Made by a program: the position numbers and the translations under genes. A stretch of DNA of 64,000 nt from Cenococcum geophilum 1.58 (lineage: Eukaryota; Ascomycota; Dothideomycetes; Gloniales; Gloniaceae), in the NCBI GenBank assembly GCA_001692895.1, contig KV748223.1:1178001-1242000 (forward strand), in the 5' to 3' direction. Positions 11,717 through 25,799 of this stretch are shown one piece after another (within the stretch, counting starts at the first letter, position 1; the number at the start of each line of letters is the position of its first letter). Under the pieces are notes generated by a model that worked only from the letters and a program-made list of their open reading frames with translations, had not been told where the DNA came from and searched no databases.

Positions 11717-14216
11717 TAACCTAAAAAAAGCATTACTAGCCTGCTAGCTATACGTTAAGTCTTTAATAGGATATTAAGTATTATAATATAAACCAGATGC
11801 GCCTTTTTATCTCTAGATAGTATAGTTAGCTTAGTTTAGTCGCTACTAGGTATCACTATAATAGCCATTACACCATTAGGTAATTAATCTTGGATCTCCC
11901 ACTAACAGTTGGCTATGTGTGCCTTATTATATACTCTATTACCTTTTGCGTTAAACTAACGAATAGGAAAATAAACCATATCATCTTTAAATAGGAAATG
12001 ACCGATTAGGAAGGCCACTACGCTAAGTATATTATAGTGGTATATCTTTAGGTTTTTGCCGTATATATTAAGTTCTGTAATTCGCCAGCTCTTATTACTT
12101 ACACCTTTAGAAATAAAATATAGTTTTATCTTAACTTCTTTTGCATTTCGGTATAATATATATCCGTCTTTTATATTTTTAATACGGGGGTCTTATAGCT
12201 ACGCGTCTATTTCTTTTATTAACGTGTTATTACGTACCTACTAGGCAACTTACGCCTATTCTATAGAGCTTATAAAAGGGTAGAATATATTATTGCCTTT
12301 ATTTATTCTATCTGCTAGCTAGCTAGGCCTTAACGGGTAGTCGCGATCCGTAGCAGATTGCTAATTAGAGTTCCCCTCCGGGTAGCTAAGTGGGGTTCCT
12401 ATATAGCGGCCAGTCACTTTATAATAAGTTTAGGTATAATAAATATTTAAGGTAGAAAGGCTTATTGCTATATAACTGTGCGTTTTAGTACTAGTTAGTT
12501 ATTCTACCGGTGCTATATTACTTAGCTCCTCTGCTAATATTAAGCCAGTATTTCCTATAATAGTTAGTAAAGTATTGTTAATAGCGGTGTCAGTTGCTAT
12601 AAGGTCGTGTACCCATTATTCTACAGTAAATTTGTTGTCTTTATGTGTATCTGCTTAAGCCTAAATTATAAAATAGATATTATCCTATTGGTTAAGATAG
12701 TCTATACCCGCAGTTTTGTAGTATAGCTTATGTCGCGCCAATCTACTTATGGTAGAAATCGTGCGCTTATATTTAGGGCACTAGCAATTTATTAAGCCTA
12801 TTATAATAACAACAAATGTGGCTCCTTACGTTATTATTAAGATTAAATAGATAGGTTTATAGCCTAAAAAGGGCAGTATATTATATAACTAATCTAATAG
12901 CCGTAATCTGCGGCGATCTGCTAGCTATCCTAATTACTGTAACGGCTTACTCCTTTTAAATTATAAGTTAAATATACTAAGTAGTATATTATCCTAAGCG
13001 CTAATAATATATAAAGCAGTATTGTATCCTATAGTACCTATTACAATTAATTTACAACCGCTAAATATTTATAAACCTTTAATTCCGCGTCCCTTACTAA
13101 CACTATACATACCTAGCATGGCAACAATATAATTAAATAGTATGTATACTATGGAGGAGGCATAGTATAAGTCTACTGGTAAAACTCCTAGGAAGGATAA
13201 GTAGATTATATCCGGGTTTAATATTAGCAGTACTCGTTTATATAAGATTAAAGGAGTAGTTAAGGATATTATAAATAAAAGTAATATAATATCTATACGC
13301 TTCTAAGACTAAATAAATTACGCTATTTAAAGTAAAATTATAGCCAAAATCGTTAATTAAATCCTAGAGTCTAGTACTGCTCCGGTTAAATAGACTAAGG
13401 AAGTAGCCTAATATCTCCTTACTCGCACGCAGTTAAATATACATAAGAAAGCTAGCCAGGCTAGTGCTGAATTGGGACTTTGGTATAGAGCTATAAATTC
13501 TGCTATAGGGTACCCTTATACAGAGCCTTAGGACGTATATTAATCTCTTTTACCTAAACATATTAACAAATATAACGTTTGGGGTCTTATAATCTATATA
13601 TGCCGAGATTTAGAGAATATACTACGGTCTATAATTTATATAGACTTAGGTGCTAGTCTACTTTAAACTAACTTAGTAGAAGGGTGGATAAGTCTTTTAA
13701 TTTCCCTAAATTTCTTAATATTGCCTAGGACGCTAGAGTTAACCTAAAGACGGAGGAGTTATAGGCAGATATACTAATAATTATGCCAGTTTAGAATGTG
13801 GGACTTTTAAAGTATATAATACAATAAACGCTTAAAGCCTCTAAGAATATAATTGTTTTTGTAGTTATAAATATACGCGGTATATAGTATTAGTCCTTAT
13901 AGCTTTAAATCTAATACTATTTAGAGTCTTAATTATTTACTAGGAGCCCTACTTAAAAGGGTGTATTAAAGCGGTCTTAATTAAGCTAAAATATTAATCC
14001 TAAACAGGCAAAACGTCCTAGGCGCATTAACCCTTATTCTTAGGTTATATATTTTAATATACTTCTAGCTCTACCCATTATACTAGTTTTATAAAGAATA
14101 TTTTCTATAACTAAAGGAAGTGTATTTAGCGGCAATCTGCCATAGCAAATTGCTCTTTAACTTGCGCGTATTACATTCTATTAGCGAGAGTATTTGCCTT
14201 AGGCTTATCTACTTTA
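11717..14216. other. Degraded repeat sequence, continuation of the unit split by the MITE
   Basis: Presumably the same unrecognised element as 5.5-11.0 kb. A stretch near 13,130-13,700 reads as fairly continuous + strand coding remnant if TAG/TAA are ignored, but no known domain is visible. Nothing else is supported. Confidence 0.45.
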
Positions 14217-14479
14217 CTTTACTCTTTACCTCTACTACCTTAACTAACTCTCGCACGGCGCCTCTATACGACATTAATTAGTTAATTAATTAGTTTAACT
14301 GCTAATTACTACTTTAAGCTGTAACTTACTCCCTAAAACTATAGTAATCTGCCTAGCAGATTAATTCTTATAATTGGTTTATCTTACTTACCTACTTTAG
14401 ACTTACACCTTTACCAATCACTAATTAGATTCTTCCACTTTTATATAGAAACGCTCCACTCCTTCTTTATTCCATTTTA

Positions 14480-17400
14480 GTATCTTTATATATTATAATA
14501 AAGGACTTAGATATTACGAAGGGATAGGATATTAATGCTCGTCGCCTTAAGGAAATTAAGAGATATAATCTTAGATAATATATAAGAGGCCGGGCTTAAA
14601 AAACCCATGTTTTGTACTACTAAAGATAAAATGCTATATAATTAGTTTATTTAGAAGATTCTTAGTAACTTAACTAAAAAGGAATGTGCTTTAAACAGCT
14701 AGTCTAGATAGGCTATTATTTCTTTTATATTATCCTAGAGAACCAATGCCACTAAACGGCAAAATAATATAAAGTTAGAAGTTAAACTTAATTTAAACCT
14801 ATAATAACGCTAGCACGTATATTTGCTTCTAAGCCAATCTCCGAATTATATAATTTTATATCACTAAATAAGCCGTTCTTACTTAAAAATATAACCTTTT
14901 AGTTTTAAAGAATAAACCTAATTACCTAAAGCACTATAGAGCTTTATATAGTCTATAAATTTTAAAAGGTAATATAGAAACTCTAATAGTTAAAGAAATT
15001 AGTTTCTCGCTATTTTAAGAGGTCTTAGTATTAGTAGGTTTTATCTTAAATAAGAATAAAATTACCTAGCTTAACGTGGTTACTAATAAGGAGGTTTATA
15101 TTACCTAGTAAGGGCTATTATAAGCCTTGTTTTAGTAGTATATACTATATAATAGGAGTAGAGTAGAATTTCTACTTAAGAGTATAGATTATAAGTCCCT
15201 TTAATAACATCTAGCTATCTATATACTAATAATTATAGCTAAGCATTTAATTATAAAAGCACCGTACTAATTACTAAACAAGTAGGGTATAAACCCTCCT
15301 AGAATTGCCGATACTCTAACCTATAGTATTCGCGCGCTAAGGCCGTACTTAAGAAATGGTAGAAGATTACGCCTAAGCTAATCCGCAAGTACTTAGATAT
15401 TAAGTTTATTAATAAAGATAGCGAGAATAAGAGCGATGCTTTATCCATCTTATTAACATATAGCGGCATTCTAAGTTTATTAAGTCCGAAGAAATATAAT
15501 TATAAAAGGGAGTAACCTACTAGAGGCATCTATGGGTAAACTGCGGTAAATTGCGGCAAGCTGCTAGGAACAGCCGCAATAATCTAGTTATCTAGCCCAC
15601 GGATAATCCCGATAATATAGAGCACGGTAAAAATAATCGCGATACTTCCTAAAGTAAAACTGCTTTATATCCTTAATTAGCTTAGACTCTATATAATAAT
15701 TTAACACTATACCCATAAAAGCTTTCCTTAGTAAAATTATAGAAACTAATATAATCTAAGATACCTTAGGTAAAAATATGCCTAAGGATAATATAATCCG
15801 AGCTAAGAAGATATAGGCTATAATGCCTATTACGCAAAGGTATAAGTATATAGTTATATAGAGTACATCTTAAATTAGACTAATATTAGCTCTTTTTAGA
15901 TTTTAAGAGGCCGCTATAACTAAAGTAAAAGGTAAGGTTTAACGAATAGAGCAGTATATATATGAACGTTTGGCTAAGCTATGCAGAGTTCCTAAAAAGG
16001 CCGTCTTAGCGAAGAACCTAGTCCCCATTCCTAGTAAATAGGGTCTAAATCCGAAGTTTAAATTATTCCTATACTAGCTGTATAGTGTATCTAAGATGTT
16101 CTACCAAAAGCGCACGCAACTAAATAGTAGGGTTTTTACCAATAGTATAGGAACCAGAAAAATCGTAACCGCGTATTTAACTATTATCTTTAATTACCAC
16201 TATACTATAAACTTAGATAAAGCGGCTGCTAATTAAGCGGCTAGAAATACAAATTAGTATTTATAAAAGGATAACTAGGCTAAAGATGCTAAGTGTCCTA
16301 GCTAGGATAAGATGCCTTTTTTATACTTATATATAAATTAAAACGCTATATCTATAATGCGAAGACAGTATAGTGTAAATCTAGTTATTATAATTCCAAG
16401 TGTAATTACCAGCTAGAGAGAAAATTACATCTTATTATTTAAGGACTCTACGCTTATAATAAAAGAGTAGACGCTACTATAGTTTGCAATATGCTATAAG
16501 ACAAAAGGTATATTTAAAGGAATAGCGCGACTAAACCCTTAGGAATGGCTTTAAATGGGGACTTTAGGGGACTAGTTAGATTACAATGCAATAAATAATA
16601 GTCGGACTCTTATAGGTAAAAAGAAAACGCCCTGCTTATAGTTCTCTAACGGCCCTCTATAGAAGTATATAGACCGTCGCAACTATGCTCTTTAGTAGAA
16701 TCTTATAGAATAAGTTTTATAATAAAAAAAATTAAGAAACTTATATTAACCAATTCCTTCGTTCTTAAAAAAAATGTGGTACTGTTATACCTAAGATTCT
16801 TTACCTAGGCTATTTCTAGTATAGTAATAGAGAATAGTGTTATAGATATATGCTGGTTTATTATAAGCGCCCTTAAAGATATAAATTGGGCAACCGCTTA
16901 AGCTAACCTAGTATTCTTAGAAAATATATATCCATAGAAGTTAATAAAATAGCTAAACTATAGACCCAATTTTTAAAGTAGGGAAGGAGCAACTCTAAAA
17001 GTGCCTTATAGTCTACGATATATAAAGAATTAGTTAAGGTCGGTAGCCTAATTCTTATAAATTTTCTTATTCGCCGTAACTAGGTTACTATTGACTTTAA
17101 TAACCAAAAACTAAAAGCTATTCTAGGTTAGCTCTAAATTTAATACGTAAAGTATAATTATAAAACTAAAGAACTTAAATTCCTATATAGTATAGAAGGT
17201 ATAATAGTGTTAGAAATAAAAGAGGTATTTTAGCAGAAAATGGTTAAATAAAGAGAAAATAGTTCTCCTACTAGGAAAAAACTAGTATAAATGGCCAGCA
17301 GCTCCTTAAGCAGCTACTTTACGTGCTATAATGCAGCGATAATGCCCGGGTTACTTTTATAGAAGGATAGATTTAATAAGGATCTTCCAGATAATAAAAA

Positions 17401-17960
17401 AAATAAATGTCCAGTCTAATACTACACCAACACAGTTAAAAATCCTATTAAAAGTATCTTAGATTAGAATAAGGAGGAAATTCTTTATAATAACGCGAAG
17501 TTTAAGACGCTTTTAGCTATCTATAAAGAAATTACAGTAGCACTATATATTAAAGGCTATTATAGCAAATTTTTTATTTATTAGGGCGGTATATATACTA
17601 GTAAGTAGCAAAAAACTCTATCTTTTTACCTCTTAATAGCAGCACGCTTAACTAGAACTCTAAGCTAACACTTATTTTAGGCCTTAGTTACTAAATATAG
17701 CAAGGATACCGTTATATGCCTCCTTAGAGGAACACTATTAAAGTAAAAAGACTATATAATTTATAACTTATAGAAGCAGCCAAACGGACTATAAATTCTC
17801 TTATTATTTCTAAAGACTATTATGGAGAGTGTTACTATTAACGGCTTTCCGTATTAAAAGTGGAATTTTAAATAAGCTTAAGTTTAAGAAGAATGTAAAT
17901 ACAAATAAGCCTAGAAATTTAAAGAAGCAGCTAATGCAAATGTTATAGATTATAGTAGCG
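14480..17960 (+). pseudogene. SNF2-like helicase remnant, copy 1
   Basis: Aligned to copy 2 at 21,730-25,495 and broken throughout by TAA/TAG and probable frameshifts. The nucleotide-binding loop is worn to SIGTRKIVT (nt ~16,145-16,175), where copy 2 has GIGTSKIVT. The C-terminal helicase stretch is present up to about 17,840. Then about 125 bp are missing relative to copy 2, precisely the segment holding the last helicase motif (QEQ/YRIYQ-like). SNF2 proteins are ATP-driven chromatin remodellers. This copy cannot be functional. Confidence 0.6.
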
Positions 17961-17969
17961 ATATATTTT

Positions 17970-19030
17970 TAATCCTTTTAGCGCGGAATTAAGCAATATA
18001 TTAGGTAGTTTACCATAAATTCTTCTCTAGTAGAAAAAGTATAACAGACTATTATTTTTAGAATTAGGCAATATAGTAGGTAGTATTCCGCAGTTTTATG
18101 GTTAGTAAAAGGTAAATACTAGATTATTTTTTTTATAAAATTAAGCAATATATTTAGCGATATATAGCAGTCTTACGGCTAATAGAAGGCATATGCTAAG
18201 TTGTTTTTTATAAAACTGGGCAATATATTAGCAATATGCCACAATTCTTTTATTAATAAAAGAAGTGTACTATCTTGCTATTTAAGGAACTGGGTAATAC
18301 GCGGGTAATATATCGCAGTGCTCCGTTAATAAAAGAAGCCGCTAGCTTATAACGCGGGAACCAGGCAATATATAAGCTAATATTTAGAATACTCTGCTCG
18401 TAAGAGGAGCCTACTAGCTTATAATGTAGGAACCGGGCAACGCATAATTAGGTATATTACAGTGCTCTATTAATAAGTAGCGTCTACTAGTTTACTATTT
18501 AAGAACCTAAGTAATACGCTAGGCTATGTGTTGTAGTGCTCTATTAATATAGTAAGTCTACTAGCTTGCGGCGCAGGAGCTGGGCAATATACGAGCTAAT
18601 ATATTAAAATACTTTACTAATAGGCAATACCTACTAGCTTGCAATTTAAAGAATTAGGCAATATGCCTAGCAATATGCGGCAACTTTATACTTAGTAATA
18701 GAAGTTTGCTAGCTTACTACTTAAGGAACTAGGCGGTATACTAGGTAATATACAGCAATTTCACGCTTAGTAATGGAAGTTTACTAGCTTGCCGCTTAAG
18801 GAACTAGGCGGTGTACTAGGTAATATATAGCAATTTCGCGCTTAGTAATAGAAGTCTACTAGCTTACCGCTTAAGGAACTAAGTAATATGCTAGGCAATA
18901 TATAATAATTTCTTGCTTAGTAATAGAAGTCTGCTAGCTTGCCGCTTAAGAAACTGGGTATATACTAGGCAATATACGGCAATTTCGCGCTTAGTGATTA
19001 AAGTCTGCTAGTTTACTCTTTAAGGTAGTA
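17970..19030 (+). repeat. ~74-bp tandem array (about 14 units) after the helicase ORF
   Basis: Units of 70-75 bp recur near 18,120, 18,194, 18,268, 18,342, 18,412, 18,486, 18,559, 18,631, 18,706, 18,781, 18,856 and 18,931. Each has a ctagctt block, then ttaaggaact, ggcaatata and cttagtaatagaag. The array begins directly after the end of the coding remnant. The same array follows helicase copy 2, so gene and array moved or were duplicated together. Confidence 0.9.
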
Positions 19031-21449
19031 ATCTTATTAAATTAGAGCTTCTGGCTAGAGTTATAATTAATATAAACTTTAGATCTAACTATTTAATTAG
19101 TAGAGCGGAGTAAATATAAAGTTAATATAGCTTTTAGAGCTCTAGATCTATACCTAATTTAAAATACAGCTAAGGAAGAATAGATTACTAGTGACTCTAT
19201 GCTTAATATAAGGCTAATTAGTAACTCCTAGAGCTCTACTACTAACTTAGTATCTATTAAGGGGTGTATTAGCTATAAAATCTAAAACACCCGCTTATTC
19301 TACTACTGTTCTCTTTATACTAGTACACAGCTTGTTTTAGATACATACCCCAATTATAATACTATAGTTGCGTTTGCATGCCTTATATAATGTTATTATC
19401 TTAACCTTCTTAATTGCGATAAGCTTGTTTCTAAGGAGTTCGTACAGGAGGTAGGTAAAGACGTAGGAAACGCCGATTACAGAGAGGACGTTAGTCGAGG
19501 AGGAGGCTCCATTGCTATACTAAAGTAGGGAGTCGCGATAGAGGCCTAGTGGTAGAGAGGGGCTCTTTTAAATTGTTTACTAACGTTAATTACGTATTGA
19601 TATACGAAGTTAAATCTAGAGCCTTATTCTAGAGCCTTATTAAATAATTAACTTAATTATAGATTTAAATAAGCTATAATAGTAGCCGCTACTAATTATA
19701 AAACGGGTGACACTAAAAGGCATATAGATTGAATAGTTATAATATAAAGGCGATTTGCAACCAAACAGTAAGGAGCTTTAAGCTCTATATCCCTTCGTTT
19801 AGTAAAAGAGACTTTTTATATTAGGCGCTTTAAGCGCTCCTACCTAGGTTAGCATGCTATAGGCACCCTAGCTAGCGTAATTTTATTAGTAAGCCTTACT
19901 AAAACGCGTTAACTTATAATGCCAATAAAATGCTACAGAAGGCCACTACCTATATATATATTTAAGGAAGTTAGGCAAAATGTCGTAATATATAATATTA
20001 TAACTGTAGGTTTCTACCCTTCCTCTATTAACTAGCTGCTAATTATATAGGATAATCCTCTATTAAAGTCTTCCCCTAAATTACTACCACCTATCCGCTT
20101 TATACGCATTCTTAACGTTAATAAGAATAAGCTTCCCTCTTAGATCTTACTACTAAACACTATCCATCCATCTATTACCTACTCTCTGTATTAGAACTAA
20201 TTTCCCCTTAATTTAACCATATACTAGCCCTTAACCTATTTTTAAAGTAAACGTCGTAATAGTATATATGCTAATAAGGAGTTATAAATATCTTACGCTA
20301 ATTGGTTATTACAGATAAATAAAAACCCTAGGCATATAACTACCCCAGCTAAGCGCATTAAGCGTCCCTACGTTAAAAAGGCGTTACTAAAGAACAGAGA
20401 TAGGACCACTAAGCCAGCTCTAAAGCCACAAAAGAAAAAAGCGGCGGATAGTTACTAAAAGAAGATTAAAGGGTTTCTAATTAAGTAGGAGAAGAATAGT
20501 AAGGTAGCTAAAGCTATAAAGACAGCTTAGCTACCTATTAAGAAGCCTCCGCTAACCCATTCTATACTACCGGCCGCTAAAAATGCCGCTATATATAGTC
20601 TAGAGAGAACCAAGTTAAATAAAAACAGCGCTGTGGAGATGGCTGTTATGGAAACTAGAAAACCATAAAGAGGGACCTCTTTAATATTATAAGTTAGACG
20701 ATTAGTCGTATAAAGGAGGGATAGGATACTTTATAGACTGCGTTACCCGCTAATTACCAGAATAGAGAGTTTAAAGACGGAAATTAAGGAACTTTAAAAA
20801 GCTAAAAAGGCTTAAAATACATCTATTGTTAATTTAATCCGGGACGCCTAAGTAATAAAGTAGGATTATCTCTAAGGTTATAAAACTATATTTATAACTA
20901 ACCAAAGCGTATAATATAAATTAAAGAAAGGTAATATTTTAAGAGCTTTCGGTAAAGGACCAGCTTAAGGTTATAAGGGAGGACGTACTATATACGCTAA
21001 ATAAGGGGTATTAAGTGCTATAAGTAGTTAAACAGTTTAACTAGCGGCTATTTAATATAGAGGATCAATTAAGGGCGGTATAGGAGGGCTTAAAGAAGGC
21101 TATAGTAAAGGCTTAATTAGCTTTACCTAGTCTTCTATTAAAAAATAATTAAAAACAATACGTAAATTCTATACTTAGCTAAGTTATTACCTTTTTATAT
21201 TAGTAGTCGAGGTAGGATTTATAAGGTTTAATAAACTAATAAGTTAGTTTAGTTCTTAAATCCTAAAAATTATAACTATATAAAACTTATACTACCTAAG
21301 GTAATCTGCCGCAAAATGCCGCTAAACTTAGCATTCTATATATTTACTAGAACTTCTTAATTTACCTTACCATTAATAAGCATTAAATAACGGTAATTTG
21401 CCTGCTAGCGTTACTACGGAAGTACTTAACTTTAATATCCATTTCGCCT
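19031..21449 (+). other. Spacer between helicase element copies, with a basic open-frame remnant
   Basis: Unidentified AT-rich sequence. On the + strand, about 20,270-20,660 stays open apart from a few TAA/TAG. It is rich in Lys, Ala and Thr (a segment reads ALKPQKKKAADSY) and is followed to ~20,900 by a Leu/Lys-rich stretch that could be coiled coil. It is less mutated than its surroundings and could be part of a transposase or a DNA-binding accessory protein. I do not recognise it. Confidence 0.4.
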
Positions 21450-21729
21450 AACTCTTTACCTTTACTACCTTAACTAACTCTCGCACGGCACCTTTACGCG
21501 ACATTAATTAGTTAATTAATTAGTTTAACCGCTAATTACTGCTTTAAGCCGTAACTTATATCCTAGAACTGCGGCAATCTACCTAGTTAATTAATTCTTA
21601 CGATTAGTTTGTTTTACCTACCTACTTTAGACTTACACCTTTACTAAACACTAACTAGATTCTTCCGCTCTTATATAACAACGCTCTACTTCTCCTTTAT
21701 CCTATCTTGGTATCTTTACGCATTACTAT

Positions 21730-24700
21730 AAAGGACTCGGATATTATAAATAAATAGGAAATTAATACTCGTCGCCTTAAAAAAATTAAGAAGACAATCT
21801 TAGATAATATAGTAGAGGCTAGGCTTAATAAAGTCGCGTTTTATACTACTAAAGATAAAGTACTATACAATAACTTTATCTAGAAGGTTCTTAGTAACTT
21901 ACCTAAGAGGGAAAATGTTTTAAAAAGCTAGTCCAAAGATACCATTATTGCTTTAATAATATCTTAGAGAACTAATGCCATAAAACGGCAAAATAAGTTA
22001 AAACCTAAAAGTTAGACTTAAACTAAATTCAAACCTATAATAATGCTAGCGCCTACATTTGCTCTTAAGCAAATCTCAGAATTACTAGGCTCTATATTAT
22101 TAGGCAAGCCGCTTTTACTTAAAAATATAACCTTCTAATTTTAAAGAATAAAATTAACCACCTAAAACACTATAAAGCTTTACACGATCTATAATATTAT
22201 AAAAGCTAATATAAAAACTCTAACAATTAAAGAAATCAGTTTTTCGCTATTTTAAGAGGTTGCAGCATTAGTAGGGTTTAACTCAGACAAGGATTAAATT
22301 ATATAGGTTAACATTAAATCCCATAAGGAGGCTTGCATTACCTAGTAAGGGGTATTATAAGCCGTATTTTAGTAATGTATGCTATACCATAGAAGTAAAG
22401 TAAAATTTATACTTAAGAGTACTGATTATAAGTTCTTTTAATAACATCTAGCTATCTATATACTAACAATTGCAGCTAAGCATTTAATTATAGAAATACC
22501 GCGCTAAATACTGCGCAAGCAGAGCATAAACCCTCCTAGCATCACTAATACCCTAATTCGCCAGTCTTTGCGCGGCAAGCCTATATGTAAGAGACGGCGG
22601 AAGACTACGTCTAAGTAGACCCGCAAGTACTTAGAGTACTTAAATAATAAGTTTATTAATAAAGACATTAAAAGTAAGAGAAATGCTTTATTAACCTTAT
22701 TAGCGTACAGCAGTATTTTAAGTTTATTAGGTTAAAAGAAATATAGTTATAAAAGGGAGCAACCTGCTAGAGTATCTAAAGGTAAATTGCGGCAAGCTAC
22801 TGAGGACGGCCGCGGCGGTCCAGCTATTTAGCCTATAGGGGGTTCCAATAGTATAGAGGAGAACAAAGACAATTATAATGCTCTCTAAAGTGCAACCGCT
22901 CTAGATCCTAAACTAGCTTAACTACAGGTTGTAACCGTAGACGATCTGGCTAGTAACACCATATAGGTTTCTGCAGAAGACAATAACCTAAAAGAAGAGG
23001 CCCTTAAAGATATAATAAACGAAGCCAATAGGGAGGAAGAGGCTGCTAATTATATTAAGTAAAGGTATAGGTATATAAGCATATAGAGTATATCTTAAAT
23101 TAGACTAACATTAGCTTTTTTTAGATTTTAAGAAGCCGCCACGGCAAAAGTAGGCGGTAAGGTTAAGAGAATAGAGCAGTGGATGTATAAACGCTTAGCT
23201 AAGCTATAGGGGGTTTCTAAAGGGGCCCTCCTAGGGAATAATATAGTCCTTATTCCCCGTAAATAAGGTCTAAATCCGGAGTTTAGAGCGTTCCTATACT
23301 AGCTATATAGTGTATCTAAGATATTTTACTAGGAACGCATAGAGCTAAATAGTGGGGTTTTTGTAGACGGTATAGGGACTAGTAAAATAGTAACTATATA
23401 CTTAACTATTGTCCTTAACTACTACTATACTATAAACCTAAACAGAGTAGCTACTAATTAAGCGGCTAGAAATGCTACTTAATATCTACCGGAGGGCCAC
23501 TAGGCTAATAGCGTTAAGTGTCCTAGCTAGGATAGAGTGCCTTTACTATACTTATACGTAAATTGCAACGCTATATCTATAATACGTAAACAGTATGGTG
23601 CTAGCCTAGTTATTATAGTTCTACATATTATTACTACCTAGAGAGATAATTATATCTTATTATTTAAAGACTTACTACTTATAATGCAAGCGTAGGCACC
23701 GCTAAGAGTTATAATGTGCCATTTAACGGCGGATGTTTCTCTAGGTATAAAGCAGCTAACTTTAAATAAGTAGCTAGAAATAGGAACGTTGGAAAACTAG
23801 ACCGCCTATAATACTTTAAATACTTATTAGGCTCTTATAGATAAAGCAAAAACCCCTTACCTATAGTTCTCCAATAGTGTCCTACCACTTAAAAAGGGTA
23901 ATCCTTTAGTTAGTACCCCGGCTGCCTTAGCAATAAGATTTATTATAATTATAACATCCAAATGCCTAAAATAGCGTATTATTAACAACTTTATAATCAC
24001 TAAAAGAGTCTACTGCTTCTTATCTAACGGTAAGCGAGAGGATAAAGGTTAGTAGTCGGTTAAGACTATGTTTTTTAGTAGGGTTTTATAGGATAAGTTT
24101 TATAATAAGAAGAATAAAGAGACTACAGTTAACTAATTTCTTTATTTCTATAAAAGTACTGTACTAAAACGCCTTAGATTCTTTATCTAGGCTATATTAG
24201 GGACTCTAATAAAGAATAATGTTATAGATATATATTAGTTTATTATAAGTGGCCTTTTAGATCTAAATTAGGCAAGCGCCTAAGATAATAGCATTCTTAA
24301 AAAATATACGTCCATTAAAGTTAAAAAAAATAGCGAAGCTATAGAGTTATTTTTTAAAATAAGGAAAGAGCAACCCTAAAGGGGTCTTATAGTCTACGGC
24401 ATACAAAGAATTAGTTTAGGTCGGCGGAGAAATACTTATAAACTTTAAAATTCGCCATACCTTAAATACCATCGGCTTTAATAGAAGAAAATTAAAAGTT
24501 ATTTTAGGCGAGCTCTAAATTTACTACCTAAACTATAAGTATAGAACTATAGAAATTGAATTGCTATAGGGTATAGAAAGTACAATAGCGTTAGAAATAG
24601 AAAAGGTATTTTAGCAGAAAATGGTTAAATAGAAAGAAGATAGTTCTTTTAAGGGGAACCAACCAGTACAAATAGCCGGTACCTCCTTAAGCACCTACTT

Positions 24701-25495
24701 TACGTGCCGTGTTGCAGCAATAATACCTAGGTTACTTTTATGGAAGGATAAATGTAATAAGAATCTGCTAGATAACGACAAAATTAATATATAAGCAAAA
24801 TTTCACGTAAAATTAATTAAATCTCCTATTAGAAGTATCTTAGATAAGAATAAGAAGGAAATTCTTTGCGGTAATACAAAGTTTAAGGCGCTTTTAGCTA
24901 TCTATAAAGAAGTTATACGATTAAAAAACGTCAGGGGGTATTATAGCAAGGTTGTTATTAGCACTAATTTCCTAACCATTAGGGCGGTATATATAGCAGT
25001 AAGTAACAAAACACTCTATCCTTTTACCTCTTAACAGCAGCTTACTTAACCGGAACTCTAAGTTAATACTTATTTTAGGCCTTAGTTGCTAAATATAGCG
25101 AGAACGCTGTTATATATCTCCCTAGAGAAACATTACTAAAGTAAAAGAACTATATTATTTATAACTTATAGAAGCAGCCAAGCGGACCGTAGATTTTTTT
25201 ATTATCTTTAAAGGCTATTATAGAGGGTATTACCCTTAATAAGGCATACTTTATTATACTTATAGAGCTTAATCCGTCCTTTAGTAAATAGGAACAGTTT
25301 ATATACCGCATCTACCAAATTAGCTAAGAAAACCCTCTTATAACAGCATATATTTTATATAACACGGCTTCCCGTATTAAGGTTAGAATTCTAAATAAGC
25401 ATAAGTTTAAAAAGACTGCCGCGGATAAGATACTAGACGTAGACACAAATAAGCTAGGGAGTTTAAAGGAGTAGCTAGTAGAAGTGTTTTAGTGA
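21730..25495 (+). pseudogene. SNF2-like helicase remnant, copy 2 (better preserved)
   Basis: A + strand frame runs from ~21,730 with many TAA/TAG where Gln or Trp is likely. A P-loop-like motif GVFVDGIGTSKIVT lies at 23,354-23,395, followed ~180 nt later by CPS and then a GASLVIIVL segment resembling motif Ia. The C-terminal half, reached after a frame change, has LNPSFSK, EQFIYRIYQIS and ENPLITAYIL at about 25,265-25,357. This matches the layout of SNF2 motif VI (NP...QxxxRxxRIGQ...V), with Ser-stop in place of Gly-Gln as RIP would give. A clear DEAH box was not found. It ends about 25,495, just before the tandem array. An SNF2 ATPase is the best family call; a more distant SF2 helicase is possible. 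Confidence 0.62.
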
Positions 25496-25499
25496 GGTA

Positions 25500-25799
25500 T
25501 TTTTAATATTTTAGCGCAGAATTAAGTAATATGCTAGGTAATTTGCCGTAAAGTCTTATCTAGTGGAAGAAGTATACTAGGCTGTTGTTTTAAGAATTGG
25601 GCAATATAGTAGGTAATATGCCGCAGTCTTATGGCTGATAGAAGGCATATACTAGGGTTTTTTTTAATAGAGTAAGTAATGTTTCTTGGCGATGTACCGC
25701 ATTCTTACGGTTAATAAAAGGTATATTAAGTTGTTTTTTATGGAATAAGGTAATATATTGGCAATATACCGCAATTATTGTATTAATAAGAAAAGTTTA
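25500..25799 (+). repeat. 74-bp array of element copy 2, left part
   Basis: About four degraded units (gggcaatata, gcagtcttatgg and similar blocks) lie directly after the helicase remnant. The last unit is cut inside its tail by the Gypsy-2 LTR. The target duplication GTTTA occupies 25,795-25,799. Confidence 0.85.

Larger units (their letters stand above)
14217..19030 (+). mobile_element. Helicase-satellite element, copy 1
   Basis: This stretch aligns with 21,450-25,799 from a shared start (ctctttacc, ctaactctcgcacgg) through a helicase-like coding remnant and into a ~74-bp tandem array. Differences are mostly transitions. Unlike LTR elements or LINEs it carries no reverse transcriptase, and I found neither terminal inverted repeats nor a convincing target duplication. 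It could be an autonomous element of unusual type, or a duplicated gene with a satellite tail that RIP later attacked. Confidence 0.6.

Noticed and set aside
12056..12244. 62-codon ORF
   Set aside because: Aromatic-rich AT translation with no domain; chance opening.
19005..19025. tttactcttta as a target duplication of helicase element copy 1
   Set aside because: The right-hand match is part of the 74-bp repeat unit, and copy 2 lacks an equivalent.
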